In this document: one piece after another, positions 30,280-39,382 of the stretch
Numbering within the stretch: the first letter of the stretch is position 1
Layout: every line of letters begins with the position of its first letter
Assembly (NCBI RefSeq): GCF_011170125.1
Contig: NZ_BLLN01000003.1
Coordinates: forward strand, 682,001 to 746,000
DNA length: 64,000 nt
Direction of reading: 5' to 3'
DNA from: Streptomyces diastaticus subsp. diastaticus
GTDB taxonomy: Bacteria > Actinomycetota > Actinomycetes > Streptomycetales > Streptomycetaceae
Notes under the pieces: model-generated
Seen by the model: the letters and a program-made list of their open reading frames with translations, nothing else
What the model was told of the DNA's origin: nothing
Databases searched by the model: none
Position numbers and translations under genes: made by a program

Positions 30280-31206
30280 TCAGTCCCGGGCGCAGACGAA
30301 GATCGCGGTGCCCGGGAAGAGGTGGCCGCGCAGCGGGGACCAGCCGCCCCACTCCTGGGTGTTCCACTCCGGCCACTCCGGCTCGACCAGGTCCACCAGG
30401 CGCAGCCCGGCGCCGACCACGTCCCGCACCCGGTCGCCGAGGGTGCGGTGGTGCTCGACGTAGACGGCGCGGCCCTGCTCGTCCTGCTCGACGTAGGGGG
30501 TGCGGTCGAAGTAGGAGGCGGCGACGGTCAGGCCCGCCGGGCCGGGCTCGTCGGGGAAGGCCCAGCGGATCGGGTGGGTCACCGAGAAGACGAACCGCCC
30601 GCCGGGCCGCAGCACCCGGCGCACCTCGCGCAGCACCTCGACGGGCTCGGCGACGAAGGGCAGCGCGCCGTAGGCGGAGCAGGCCAGGTCAAAGGAGGCG
30701 TCGGCGAAGGGCAGCGCCCCGGCGTCGGCCTCGACCAGCGGCACCGCGCCGCCGATCCGCAGGGCGTGCTGGAGCTGGCGGTGGGAGAGGTCCAGGGCGA
30801 CCGGGCGGGCACCCTCGGCGGCCAGCCAGCGGGAGCACTGGGCGGCGCCGGCGCCGATCTCCAGGACGTCCAGCCCCTTCAGGCTCCCCTCGGGGCCGAG
30901 CAGGCGGGCCTCTTCCTCGTCGAGTCCCTCGGGCCCCCAGACGAAGCGGTCGTCGCCGAGGAAGGCGCCGTGCTCGCGCTGGTACTCGTCGGCGTTGCCG
31001 TCCCACCAGCCGCGGCTGGCCCGGCTGCTCTCGGCGGGGGAGGCGGTGCGGCGGGTCGCCTCGGGTTCCGGGGCCTCGTCGGCGGCGGACCGGGGCGGTA
31101 CGGGCTCTTGGATGATCGGCTCCCTCGTCGTACTCTCCGTATTTCCACCGGAGTCCCGCTCCGGTGGAAGGGCCGGGGCGGGGACGCGCCGTGTGGCCTC
31201 AGGCAA
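30280..31206 (-). CDS. SAM-dependent class I methyltransferase
   Basis: Up to 308 residues. The conserved part starts near residue 65 (RASRGWWDGNADEYQREHG) and includes motif I VLEIGAGAAQCSRWLA, the acidic VALDLSHRQL, motif II EADAGALPFADASFDLACS, and post-motif LRPGGRFVFSVTHP. Substrate is unknown; the gene is conserved next to rpsA in Streptomyces as I recall. The start is uncertain: TTG at 31206 is the only start codon giving the whole frame, and the first about 60 residues (Pro/Glu-rich) may not be translated. It is divergent from rpsA. Confidence 0.85.
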   Translation of the reverse strand: MPEATRRVPAPALPPERDSGGNTESTTREPIIQEPVPPRSAADEAPEPEATRRTASPAESSRASRGWWDGNADEYQREHGAFLGDDRFVWGPEGLDEEEARLLGPEGSLKGLDVLEIGAGAAQCSRWLAAEGARPVALDLSHRQLQHALRIGGAVPLVEADAGALPFADASFDLACSAYGALPFVAEPVEVLREVRRVLRPGGRFVFSVTHPIRWAFPDEPGPAGLTVAASYFDRTPYVEQDEQGRAVYVEHHRTLGDRVRDVVGAGLRLVDLVEPEWPEWNTQEWGGWSPLRGHLFPGTAIFVCARD

Positions 31207-31258
31207 CGGGAATTGTGCCGGGTTCGCGGCTTGTGCCCCGGGTGTGCGCCTTCGCGCA

Positions 31259-31287
31259 TTGACCCTGTCCGGCTGCCCCCGTATGCT
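31259..31287 (+). promoter_or_regulatory. rpsA promoter (HrdB type)
   Basis: TTGACC (31259-31264), exactly 17-bp spacer, TATGCT (31282-31287). This is close to the vegetative consensus and implies a start near 31294 and a leader of nearly 200 nt before the rpsA ATG. It is the clearest promoter in the window. Confidence 0.8.
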
Positions 31288-31490
31288 ACAAGTTGCGCTG
31301 CGAGCCTGCGCTCCTCAGACCTAGCAGGATGTGCTCGCTTCTGTTGTGTGTCCCCTCGGTTGTACGAGGCGAGGACCCCCGGTCTTCCGGAGGTCGCGCC
31401 TCTGAAGGCTGTCCGACTGCTACAGGGTGAAACCGGCTCCGTGCGCGGCAGTACCTACGACTTCATGTCCGTACCGGAGCCCTTTCCCAC

Positions 31491-33005
31491 ATGACGAGCA
31501 GCACCGAGACCACCGCCACCACCCCGCAGGTTGCGGTCAACGACATCGGTAACGAGGAAGCCTTCCTCGCCGCGATCGACGAGACGATCAAGTACTTCAA
31601 CGACGGCGACATCGTCGACGGCGTCATCGTGAAGGTCGACCGGGACGAGGTCCTGCTCGACATTGGTTACAAGACCGAAGGCGTGATCCCGAGCCGCGAG
31701 CTCTCGATCAAGCACGACGTCGACCCCAACGAGGTCGTCGCCGTCGGCGACGAGATCGAGGCCCTGGTCCTCCAGAAGGAGGACAAGGAAGGCCGTCTGA
31801 TCCTGTCCAAGAAGCGCGCTCAGTACGAGCGTGCCTGGGGCACGATCGAGAAGATCAAGGAAGAGGACGGCATCGTCACCGGTACCGTCATCGAGGTCGT
31901 CAAGGGTGGTCTCATCCTCGACATCGGCCTCCGTGGCTTCCTGCCGGCCTCCCTCGTCGAGATGCGCCGCGTCCGCGACCTCCAGCCCTACGTGGGCAAG
32001 GAGCTCGAGGCGAAGATCATCGAGCTGGACAAGAACCGCAACAACGTGGTCCTGTCCCGCCGTGCCTGGCTCGAGCAGACCCAGTCCGAGGTCCGCCAGA
32101 CCTTCCTCACGACCCTCCAGAAGGGTCAGGTCCGCTCCGGCGTCGTCTCCTCGATCGTCAACTTCGGTGCCTTCGTGGACCTGGGTGGCGTCGACGGTCT
32201 GGTCCACGTCTCCGAGCTGTCCTGGAAGCACATCGACCACCCGTCCGAGGTTGTCGAGGTCGGCCAGGAAGTCACCGTCGAGGTCCTCGACGTCGACATG
32301 GACCGCGAGCGTGTCTCCCTGTCGCTGAAGGCGACCCAGGAAGACCCGTGGCAGCAGTTCGCCCGGACGCACCAGATCGGCCAGGTCGTTCCCGGCAAGG
32401 TCACCAAGCTCGTTCCCTTCGGCGCGTTCGTCCGCGTCGACGAGGGCATCGAGGGTCTGGTCCACATCTCCGAGCTGGCCGAGCGCCACGTGGAGATCCC
32501 GGAGCAGGTCGTCCAGGTCAACGACGAGATCTTCGTCAAGGTCATCGACATCGACCTCGAGCGCCGCCGCATCAGCCTCTCGCTGAAGCAGGCCAACGAG
32601 GCCTTCGGCGCCGACCCGTCGGTCGTCGAGTTCGACCCGACCCTGTACGGCATGGCCGCGTCCTACGACGACCAGGGCAACTACATCTACCCCGAGGGCT
32701 TCGACCCCGAGACCAACGACTGGCTCGAGGGCTACGAGACCCAGCGCGAGGCGTGGGAGACCCAGTACGCCGAGGCGCAGCAGCGCTTCGAGCAGCACCA
32801 GGCCCAGGTCATCAAGTCCCGCGAGGCCGACGCCCAGGCTGCGGCCGAGGGCACCGACACCGCTGGTGCGGCTCCGGCCGCCTCCGGTGGCGCCGGTGGC
32901 GGCGGCGGTTCGTACTCCTCGGAGTCCGCGGACAACTCCGGCGCCCTGGCGTCGGACGAGGCCCTGGCCGCCCTGCGCGAGAAGCTGGCCGGCGGCCAGA
33001 GCTGA
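31491..33005 (+). CDS. rpsA: 30S ribosomal protein S1
   Basis: 504 residues, four S1 (OB-fold) repeats starting at about 35, 120, 205 and 290 (for example [60 protein letters not shown]). Actinobacterial S1 is shorter than the six-repeat E. coli protein. The C-terminal about 140 residues are acidic and Gly/Ala-rich. It binds mRNA on the ribosome. The leader has no strong Shine-Dalgarno (CCCTTTCCCAC before ATG), so other signals must guide initiation. A long hairpin terminator follows. Confidence 0.97.
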   Translation: MTSSTETTATTPQVAVNDIGNEEAFLAAIDETIKYFNDGDIVDGVIVKVDRDEVLLDIGYKTEGVIPSRELSIKHDVDPNEVVAVGDEIEALVLQKEDKEGRLILSKKRAQYERAWGTIEKIKEEDGIVTGTVIEVVKGGLILDIGLRGFLPASLVEMRRVRDLQPYVGKELEAKIIELDKNRNNVVLSRRAWLEQTQSEVRQTFLTTLQKGQVRSGVVSSIVNFGAFVDLGGVDGLVHVSELSWKHIDHPSEVVEVGQEVTVEVLDVDMDRERVSLSLKATQEDPWQQFARTHQIGQVVPGKVTKLVPFGAFVRVDEGIEGLVHISELAERHVEIPEQVVQVNDEIFVKVIDIDLERRRISLSLKQANEAFGADPSVVEFDPTLYGMAASYDDQGNYIYPEGFDPETNDWLEGYETQREAWETQYAEAQQRFEQHQAQVIKSREADAQAAAEGTDTAGAAPAASGGAGGGGGSYSSESADNSGALASDEALAALREKLAGGQS

Positions 33006-33038
33006 AGCACCACGCTCTGACCGGCTGACAAGCCCGCA

Positions 33039-33076
33039 CGGAAGGCCCGCTCCCCTCGGGGGGAGCGGGCCTTCCG
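33039..33076 (+). terminator. rpsA terminator, 17-bp perfect stem
   Basis: CGGAAGGCCCGCTCCCC (33039-33055) pairs with GGGGAGCGGGCCTTCCG (33060-33076), loop TCGG. No T run, but the stem is strong enough for Streptomyces. Confidence 0.85.
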
Positions 33077-33169
33077 CCGTTTCCGGGCACGGGCGCGGCG
33101 GGACGGGAATGCCGGTGAGGCTCCTGCCAGCCGGCCACCGTGACCGAGGCGCGCACGGTCGTGGAGCGG

Positions 33170-33360
33170 TCGGCCTGGCCGGGCGGTACGGCGCGGCGAG
33201 CCGGTCGGGGGGACGCGGGCGCCGGCGGTGGCGGGGCGGGCCTGTCGCGAAGCCGTCGGTGTACGTGCCGTCGGCGGGGCGGGCACTGTCGCCGGGGTGC
33301 ACGGCGAGCGCGGCCTTCAGCTCCTTGGCCGTGGCCACCTCGGTCACGGCGGCCGGTACC
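33170..33360 (-). pseudogene. Remnant of a secreted polysaccharide lyase (parallel beta-helix type)
   Basis: On the minus strand 33356-33234 reads [20 protein letters not shown] followed by [18 protein letters not shown]. This matches the N-terminal repeat of PL6/chondroitinase-B-like lyases (a VAxxxELxAAL, PGDxIxLADGTYxGxF pattern). The continuation [16 protein letters not shown] is found only after a frame change near 33240, and nothing further is recognisable. It is a short frameshifted fragment. The rest of the 33083-33610 gap shows no gene. Confidence 0.5.
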
Positions 33361-33630
33361 GGAAAGCGGGAGGACCGCCGAGGCGAGGACGGCGGCCGGC
33401 GGGGGACGGGCGGTTCACACGGAGGCACCCCCTCGGGCCTGTCGAGGAGCGGTACGGGCCGGCGGTCGCGCGTCGGCGCGGTGCCGCTGGAGCCGGGACG
33501 TGACCCTGTCAAGGTACGGACCAATGCCGGTGCGGGGGAGGCGTCTTCACCGGGCGGAAACGGCCACGGCCGGGAATGCCCGCGCCGCGCGGGGCGTTCT
33601 GTCCTACGGACACGAGGAGGAACGGTCACA

Positions 33631-34572
33631 GTGCAGCATCGAGACCCGCAGGATCTGTACGCATGGGAGTCGAAGGGCCTCGCGGCGGTGGACACCGCGC
33701 TGGCCCAGGAGTCGGCCGGGCTCGTCATGCTCTACCACTTCGACGGATACATCGACGCCGGGCAGACCGGGGAGCAGATCGTCGACGAGCTGCTGGACAA
33801 CCTCCCGCACCAGCTCGTCGCCCGCTTCGACCACGACCGGCTCATCGACTACCGGGCGCGGCGCCCGCTGCTCACGTTCAAGCGCGACCGCTACACCGAC
33901 TACGAGGTTCCCGGACTCGAACTCCACCTGGTGCAGGACGCCACCGGCGCCCCGTTCCTGGTGCTCTCCGGGCCCGAACCCGACGTGGAGTGGGAGCGGT
34001 TCGCCGCCGCCGTCCAGCAGATCGTCGAACGGCTCGGGGTGCGGCTGACCGTCAGCGTCCACGGCATCCCGATGGGCGTCCCGCACACCCGCCCGGTCGG
34101 CCTCACCCCGCACGGCAACCGCACCGACCTGGTTCCCGGCCACCCGACCCCGTTCGACCAGGCGCAGGTGCCCGGCAGCGTCGAGGCGCTCATCGAGTAC
34201 CGCCTCATCCAGACCGGCCACGACGTCCTCGGCGTCGGCGCCCACGTCCCGCACTACATCGCCCGGTCCGCCTACCCGGACGCCGCGCTGACCGCGCTGG
34301 AGGCGATCACCTCCGCCACCGGCCTCGTGCTGCCCACCGTCGCGCACACCCTGCGCACCGAGGCGCAGCGGACCCAGACCGAGATCGAGCGGCAGGTCGG
34401 CGAGGGCGACGAGGAACTGGTCGCGCTGGTGCGAGGGCTGGAGCACCAGTACGACGCGGTGGCCGGGGCCGGAGCACGGGGCAACATGCTGGCCGAGCCC
34501 GCCGACCTGCCGTCCGCCGAGGAGATCGGGCGCGAGTTCGAGAAGTTCCTCGCGGAGCGCGAGGGGGAGTAG
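33631..34572 (+). CDS. PAC2 family protein
   Basis: 313 residues of the PAC2 (proteasome assembly chaperone 2-like) family, ATP-grasp-independent, found across actinobacteria. Conserved segments: [53 protein letters not shown] and [19 protein letters not shown]. Function in bacteria is unknown; in Streptomyces, which has a 20S proteasome, a link to proteasome assembly is tempting but not shown. Start GTG at 33631 has GAGGAGG 11 bases upstream. coaE follows after 84 bp. Confidence 0.88.
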   Translation: MQHRDPQDLYAWESKGLAAVDTALAQESAGLVMLYHFDGYIDAGQTGEQIVDELLDNLPHQLVARFDHDRLIDYRARRPLLTFKRDRYTDYEVPGLELHLVQDATGAPFLVLSGPEPDVEWERFAAAVQQIVERLGVRLTVSVHGIPMGVPHTRPVGLTPHGNRTDLVPGHPTPFDQAQVPGSVEALIEYRLIQTGHDVLGVGAHVPHYIARSAYPDAALTALEAITSATGLVLPTVAHTLRTEAQRTQTEIERQVGEGDEELVALVRGLEHQYDAVAGAGARGNMLAEPADLPSAEEIGREFEKFLAEREGE

Positions 34573-34656
34573 GCCGCGGTGCGGGGCCGGCCGGGCGTTA
34601 GGCTGCCTGCGCCCCGCCGCCGGTGCGGGGCAGTGTGAGCCGGAGGAGGCGCGGGC

Positions 34657-35262
34657 GTGCTGATCGTGGGGCTGACGGGCGGGATCGGGGCGGGGAAGAG
34701 CGAGGTGTCCCGGCTGCTGGTGGAGCACGGAGCGCTTCTGGTGGACGCGGACCGGATCGCCCGCGAGGTGGTGGAGCCCGGGACCCCGGGGCTCGCCGCC
34801 GTGGTCGAGGCGTTCGGTGAGTCGGTGCTCGCGGCCGACGGCTCGCTGGACCGCCCGAGACTCGGCGAGATCGTCTTCGCCGACCCCGAGCGGCGCGCCG
34901 TGCTGAACGGCATTGTCCACCCGCTGGTGGGAGCCCGGTCGGCCGAGCTCCAGCGGCAGGCCCCGAAGGACGGCGTGGTCGTGCACGACGTGCCGCTGCT
35001 CGCCGAGAACGGGCTCGCCGAACTCTACGACCTGGTGATCGTGGTGGACGTGGAGCCGAGAACGCAGGTGGAGCGGCTGACACGGTCGCGCGGCATGAGC
35101 GAGGAGGATGCCCGGGCGCGGATGGCCGCGCAGGCCGGGCGCGAGGAGCGGCTCGCCGTCGCCGACATCGTGATCGACAACGAGGTGTCGCTGGAGGAGT
35201 TGCGGGGGAGGGTCGCCGAGGTGTGGGCCGAACTGGAGGAGCGGGCCAAGGCCGGCCGCTGA
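34657..35262 (+). CDS. coaE: Dephospho-CoA kinase
   Basis: 201 residues. Phosphorylates the 3'-hydroxyl of dephospho-CoA, the last step of CoA synthesis. P-loop [14 protein letters not shown] at 5-18, [17 protein letters not shown], and the lid-region [20 protein letters not shown] are seen, ending with [11 protein letters not shown]. Start GTG at 34657 has GGAGGA 8-9 bases upstream. Confidence 0.96.
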   Translation: MLIVGLTGGIGAGKSEVSRLLVEHGALLVDADRIAREVVEPGTPGLAAVVEAFGESVLAADGSLDRPRLGEIVFADPERRAVLNGIVHPLVGARSAELQRQAPKDGVVVHDVPLLAENGLAELYDLVIVVDVEPRTQVERLTRSRGMSEEDARARMAAQAGREERLAVADIVIDNEVSLEELRGRVAEVWAELEERAKAGR

Positions 35263-35343
35263 CCGCCCGCCTGGGTGGAACATTCCCGCATGTGAAGGCT
35301 GTTCGCGTACAGGGACCGCGTAGGGACGAGGAAAGGGGCCGGG

Positions 35344-35706
35344 GTGGCCGAGAGCAGTCCGGAGACGGACGTCATCGATTACCGGGCGGCTGAGCAGCTG
35401 CTCGCCGCCCGGGACCCCCGGGGCGCCGTCAAGCTGCTGGATTCGGTGATCGGCCGGCATCCCGAGCACACGGCGGCCCGGCTGCTGCGAGCGCGCGCGT
35501 TCTTCCTCTCGGCGCAGCTGCGGGCGGCCGAGCTGGAGTTCACCGTGGTGCTGGAGCGCGAGCCGGACAACGCCTTCGCCCACTTCGCCCTGGCCCGGAC
35601 CTACGAACGGGCCAACCGCCCCGAGCAGGCCCGCCGCCACTTCCGCCTAGCCGCCGCCCTCGACCCGAAGCCCGAGTACCTGGCGGCGGCGCGCTTCGAC
35701 GACTAG
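35344..35706 (+). CDS. Small tetratricopeptide-repeat protein
   Basis: 120 residues with three TPR-like helix pairs (AEQLLAARDPRGAVKLLDSV, RLLRARAFFLSAQLRAAELE, AHFALARTYERANRPEQARR). Such proteins mediate protein contacts; the partner is unknown. GTG at 35344 follows GAGGAAAGG. It lies 81 bp after coaE on the same strand. Its TAG stop (35704-35706) is inside the CTAG that flanks the following inverted-repeat element. Confidence 0.88.
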   Translation: MAESSPETDVIDYRAAEQLLAARDPRGAVKLLDSVIGRHPEHTAARLLRARAFFLSAQLRAAELEFTVVLEREPDNAFAHFALARTYERANRPEQARRHFRLAAALDPKPEYLAAARFDD

Positions 35707-35797
35707 CGCCTGTCCGGCGGATCTTCGTGGCGCAGCCTGCGGCGAGAGTGCGTGCCAGGCGTCGCGGACCCACGAAGATCCGCCGGACAGGTCCTAG
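35703..35797. mobile_element. 95-bp MITE candidate, IS5-type ends
   Basis: Terminal inverted repeats of 28 bp with 26 matches: 35703-35730 and 35770-35797. The inner 22 bases (from CCTGTCCGGCGG to TTCGTGG) are identical. Both ends carry CTAG, which fits the YTAR 4-bp target duplication of IS5-family transposition. The 39-bp centre (35731-35769) is too short for any gene. A structure of this kind can be moved by a transposase encoded elsewhere. It could also act as a terminator for the TPR gene. Confidence 0.65.
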
Positions 35798-35904
35798 CGG
35801 GGGTCGTCGCCGCCCTGCGGGACCTGCGGTGCTCGCCGAGTACGGCGCGGACCTGCGGAAATGCGGTGGTGACCGGGAGCGGCTCTCCCGTAGGGTGCGG
35901 CGGC

Positions 35905-36489
35905 ATGAAGCAGTATGTCCGGCCCGGGGGCCCTGTCCGCCCGGTCCGCGCCGACGAGTGGCGACAGGTCAAGGAGCTGCGGCTCTCGGCACTGAAGGAC
36001 CCGGTGGCCCACCTCGCCTTCCTGGAGACGTACGAGCGGGCGGCCGCCGCGCCGGACTCCGTGTGGCGGGAACGCGCCGAGAGCGCGGCTGCCGGGACCC
36101 GGGTGCGCCAGTTCGTGACCGAGGGCCCGGACGGGACCTGGAGCGGCACGGTGACGGTGCGTCTGGAGGAGCCGGGCAGTGCCGACATGTTCGGCGGGAC
36201 GGTTTCGCGGCGCCAGGCGCACCTCGTCGGGGTGTTCGTCCGCCCCGAGTGCCGTGGCAGCGGGGTCATCGACACGCTCTTCGACGCGGCCCTCACGTGG
36301 GCGTGGTCCCTCGCGGGGGTGTCCCGGGCGCGCCTGTACGTCCACGAGGACAACGCGCGAGCCGAGCGCTTCTACCGCCGGTTCGGGTTCGTGCCCTCCG
36401 GCCAGACCGTCCCGATGAAGGGCGACCCGGCCAAGGTGGAGCGCGAGATGGTCCTCGGGCCGCCCGGGGCGTCGCCCGGCCGCTCGTGA
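35905..36489 (+). CDS. GNAT family N-acetyltransferase
   Basis: 194 residues. The GNAT fold is recognised by VRPVRADEWRQVKELRLSAL at the N terminus, the acetyl-CoA-binding loop VFVRPECRGSGVIDTLFDAA and ARAERFYRRFGFVPSGQ. The usual GxG of the loop is RGSGV, so cofactor binding looks intact. Substrate unknown. ATG at 35905 is chosen because homologous sequence begins right there; the upstream extension crosses the MITE candidate. Confidence 0.88.
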   Translation: MKQYVRPGGPVRPVRADEWRQVKELRLSALKDPVAHLAFLETYERAAAAPDSVWRERAESAAAGTRVRQFVTEGPDGTWSGTVTVRLEEPGSADMFGGTVSRRQAHLVGVFVRPECRGSGVIDTLFDAALTWAWSLAGVSRARLYVHEDNARAERFYRRFGFVPSGQTVPMKGDPAKVEREMVLGPPGASPGRS

Positions 36490-36837
36490 GCGCAGCCGTG
36501 GTCGCCTGACGGCGGCCGGGTCTCCGCTCCGCTCGCCGTGCCGGTCGCCGGCGGGATCAGCGGTGGCGGCCGGGTGTGGTGGCGGATGCGGCGGGTGACC
36601 ACCGCGAGGTCCAGGACGGTGACCAGCCGGAGGATGGCGCAGAGTGCCGCCCAGCGCCGTTCGTCGACAGGGGGAAGGCGACCACCCGGCGGAGGTCCGG
36701 CGGACGCGAGGGTCCGGCGCACGCGGAGCGGACGCCTCGCGGTGGTCGGTTCGGTTCCCACGCGGCCTGCTCGCACCGCCCTCACCTCCGCTCTCTTGTC
36801 CGGTGGCGAACCCGCGGCGGGGAAGAGCGGGAACGGC
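36490..36837. other. Non-coding gap
   Basis: About 350 bp between the GNAT gene (+) and the S4 gene (-), which converge here. I see no gene. A minus-strand stretch with hydrophobic residues (WAALCAILRLVTVLDLAVVT at about 36580-36660) may be decayed membrane-protein sequence, but there is not enough to call. Confidence 0.4.
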
Positions 36838-37230
36838 TCAGTCGGCCGTGCCGCGCAGCCGCTCCATCTCACGGCGGTCCCGCTTGGTGGGCCGGCCCGC
36901 GCCCCGGTCGCGTACGCCGGCGGGGGCGACCGCCTCGCGGGGCGGCGGAGGCGGACTGTTGTCGACGTAGGCGGTGACGGCGACCGGGGCGCCGACGCGC
37001 TTGCGCAGGAGGGTGCTCACCTTCACCAGGCGGTCGCGCCCGCCCTGGCGCAGGGCGATCTCGTCGCCGACGCGGACCGGCTGCGCGGGCTTGGCGCGCT
37101 CGCCGTTGACCCGGACGTGCCCGGCGCGGCAGGCGGACGCCCCCGCCGACCGGGTCCTGACCAGCCGTACCGCCCAGATCCAGACGTCCACGCGTACCGA
37201 ACCACCGCTCTGCGAAGCCTCCGTAGCCAT
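36838..37230 (-). CDS. S4-domain RNA-binding protein (Hsp15/HslR-like)
   Basis: 130 residues. The S4 fold covers about 13-75: RVDVWIWAVRLVRTRSAGAS, ACRAGHVRVNGERAKPAQPV and VGDEIALRQG. Lys/Arg-rich C-terminal tail. In E. coli the relative Hsp15 rescues 50S subunits carrying nascent chains after heat shock; the same role here is inference. ATG at 37230. Confidence 0.9.
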   Translation of the reverse strand: MATEASQSGGSVRVDVWIWAVRLVRTRSAGASACRAGHVRVNGERAKPAQPVRVGDEIALRQGGRDRLVKVSTLLRKRVGAPVAVTAYVDNSPPPPPREAVAPAGVRDRGAGRPTKRDRREMERLRGTAD

Positions 37231-37358
37231 GGGTCGAGCATAGAACGGGGGCTTCGGCGTGCCGTCCCGACGCCGTCCCGGACCTCTGCGGATAATGCGG
37301 GCTGTTCCGGGCGAAGCAGGCTGTCCCGTCCTCGCAGACGGGCGACCGAGGGGGTGGC

Positions 37359-37847
37359 ATGGACCCGCAGCGCAGGGCCGACGCACTGACGGGCGGGCTC
37401 GGGGGAGACCTGGCGCGGCCGGCCGCCATCGACTCGGCGGCCTTCCCCGGCCGCCCCGGGGGCCCGGGGCGGCGCGCCGGTGACCTCGTCGCGGACCTGC
37501 TCCAGCGGGCCTCGGTCCCGCACAGCGCCCTGCCGGACACCGGCGCGGGCTACCGGGCCGCCGCCGACGGTCCCGCCTGCCGGGCCGCCCGTGAGGCGCC
37601 GCGCGACGGCTGGGGCGAGCCGGACCAGGAGGCCGCCACCGGTGGCCCGGTCCCGCCGGCCGACGACCTGGCCGAGGCCGCATGTGGCGTGGAGGGGCTG
37701 CTCCTCGGCGCCCAGGACTCCCGACGCGACCCGCACGCTTACGACGAGCGCGTCCTTTTCGGCGAACCGCGCGGCACCGTCCTCGCCCTCAGCCCCTTCG
37801 TCCGGCGGTTCGCCGACGAGCGGCGCCGGGCCGGGGAGGCGCGGTGA
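37359..37847 (+). pseudogene. M20 dipeptidase with the catalytic core deleted
   Basis: An intact frame of 162 codons that joins two ends of an M20 dipeptidase. Residues about 40-75 (LVADLLQRASVP, ALPDTGAGYRAAAD) resemble the N-terminal segment, and about 76-160 (PACRAAREAPRDGWGEP, TGGPVPPADDLAEA, LLLGAQDSRRDPHAYDERVL) the C-terminal end, where families normally read GSIPxVxxLAEA and GAEDPxSxxHxxDE. About 250-300 middle residues, including all zinc ligands and the dimerisation domain, are missing. It cannot be an active peptidase. It overlaps the permease start by GTGA and may survive only as a coupling leader. Recognition rests on short segments. Confidence 0.55.
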
Positions 37848-39382
37848 GCGGCCCCGCCCCCGCTGAGAGGACCGGCGCCGACGGGGACGCTCCCGGCGGG
37901 AGGCGGAGGTTCGTCTTCCCCGACGCGGTCACCGTGCTGGCCGCCGTCACCCTCGCCGTCTGGCTGCTGGCCTTTTTCATCCCCTCCGGCCAGTACGAGC
38001 GGGACGCGGACGGCGCGCCGGTCGAGGGGACGTACCACCGGACCGAGACCGGGCGGAGCCTCACCGACCGGTTCAACGACCTCTTCCTCGCGCCGGTCAA
38101 CGGGCTCTACGGCATCCAGGACGCCGACACCGGAGAGGTGGGCCCCGACCTCAGCGGCGAGCTGTACGGCAGTGCCGGGGTCTTCCTCTTCGTCCTGGCC
38201 ATCGGCGCCTTCATCACCGTCGTCTTCGCCACCGGTGCCCTCGACCGGGGCATCAGCCGCCTCGCCCACCGGTTGCGCCGCCGCGGGACGCTGCTGATCG
38301 CCGGGATCATGGCGGTCTTCTCGCTGCTGGGCACCGTCGAGGGCTGGGCCGAGGAGACCCTGGGCTTCTACGGCCTGATCGTCCCGCTGATGCTGGCCCT
38401 CGGCTACGACCGGATGGTGGCCACCGGAACCATCATCCTCGGCTCGGGCACCGGCGTGCTCTGCTCCACCGTCAACCCCTTCGCCACCGGCGTCGCCTCC
38501 TCCGCCGCCGGCATCTCGCTCGGCGACGGCATCGCGCTGCGCGCCGCGATGTGGGTGGTGCTCACCGCCGTCACCATCGCCTACGTCGCCCGGTACGCGA
38601 GCCGGGTGCGGCGCGACGCGTCCCGCTCGCTCAGCGGCTTCCTGCCCGGCGACCGCGAGCAGGCGGCCGAGGCGGCGGGGGAGCCGCCCGTGCTGACGGG
38701 GCCGCACCGGGCCGTGCTGGTCGTCGTCGGCCTGGTCTTCGCCTTCATGGTCTTCTCCGTCGTCCCCTGGTCCAGCGCGCTGACCGGCGACGCCGGCGCC
38801 GGGCCGTACGGCTTCGAACTGGGCTGGTCCTTCCCGCAGCTCGCGGCGCTCTTCCTGTGCGCCGCCGTGCTGGTGGGGCTGGTGGGACGGATGGGGGAGC
38901 AGCGGATCAGCGCCACTTTGGTCCGGGGCGCCGGGGACTTCATCTCCCCGGCACTGGTCATCGTGCTGGCCCGCGGGGTCACCGTGATCATGAACAACGC
39001 CCGGGTCACCGACACCGTGCTGCACTCGGTGGAGAGCGCGGTGCGCGGCACCTCCTCGGCGCTCTTCGCGATCATCGTCTTCGTCGTCAACCTCCCGCTC
39101 GCCTTCCTGATCCCCTCCAGCTCGGGCCACGCCACGCTCTCCATGCCGGTCCTCGCGCCCCTCGCCGACTTCGCCGGAGTCTCCCGGGCGGTCGTCGTCA
39201 CCGCGTGGCAGTCGGCCAGCGGCTGGATGAACCTCTGGGTGCCGACCACCGCCGTCACCATCGGCGGAGTCGCGCTGGCCAAGGTCGGCTACCACCGCTA
39301 CCTGCGGTTCGTCGCGCCGCTGCTCGCCGTTCTCGCCGTGCTGATCTGCACCTTCCTGGTGCTGGGGGCGGCACTCACCTGA
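37844..39382 (+). CDS. YfcC family membrane transporter
   Basis: 512 residues, about 12 membrane segments, of the YfcC/UPF-type anion or basic amino-acid permease family. Conserved parts: FPDAVTVLAAVTLAVWLLAFF, IPSGQYERD, LGTVEGWAEETLGFYGLIVP, GSGTGVLCSTVNPFATGVAS, and SSSGHATLSMPVLAPLAD near the C terminus. Members are thought to move C4-dicarboxylates, arginine/ornithine or peptide-derived substrates. Its pairing with a (damaged) M20 dipeptidase points to peptide or amino-acid uptake. GTG start at 37844 overlaps the upstream stop. The 3' end overlaps the convergent gene by 8 bp. Confidence 0.85.
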   Translation: MSGPAPAERTGADGDAPGGRRRFVFPDAVTVLAAVTLAVWLLAFFIPSGQYERDADGAPVEGTYHRTETGRSLTDRFNDLFLAPVNGLYGIQDADTGEVGPDLSGELYGSAGVFLFVLAIGAFITVVFATGALDRGISRLAHRLRRRGTLLIAGIMAVFSLLGTVEGWAEETLGFYGLIVPLMLALGYDRMVATGTIILGSGTGVLCSTVNPFATGVASSAAGISLGDGIALRAAMWVVLTAVTIAYVARYASRVRRDASRSLSGFLPGDREQAAEAAGEPPVLTGPHRAVLVVVGLVFAFMVFSVVPWSSALTGDAGAGPYGFELGWSFPQLAALFLCAAVLVGLVGRMGEQRISATLVRGAGDFISPALVIVLARGVTVIMNNARVTDTVLHSVESAVRGTSSALFAIIVFVVNLPLAFLIPSSSGHATLSMPVLAPLADFAGVSRAVVVTAWQSASGWMNLWVPTTAVTIGGVALAKVGYHRYLRFVAPLLAVLAVLICTFLVLGAALT

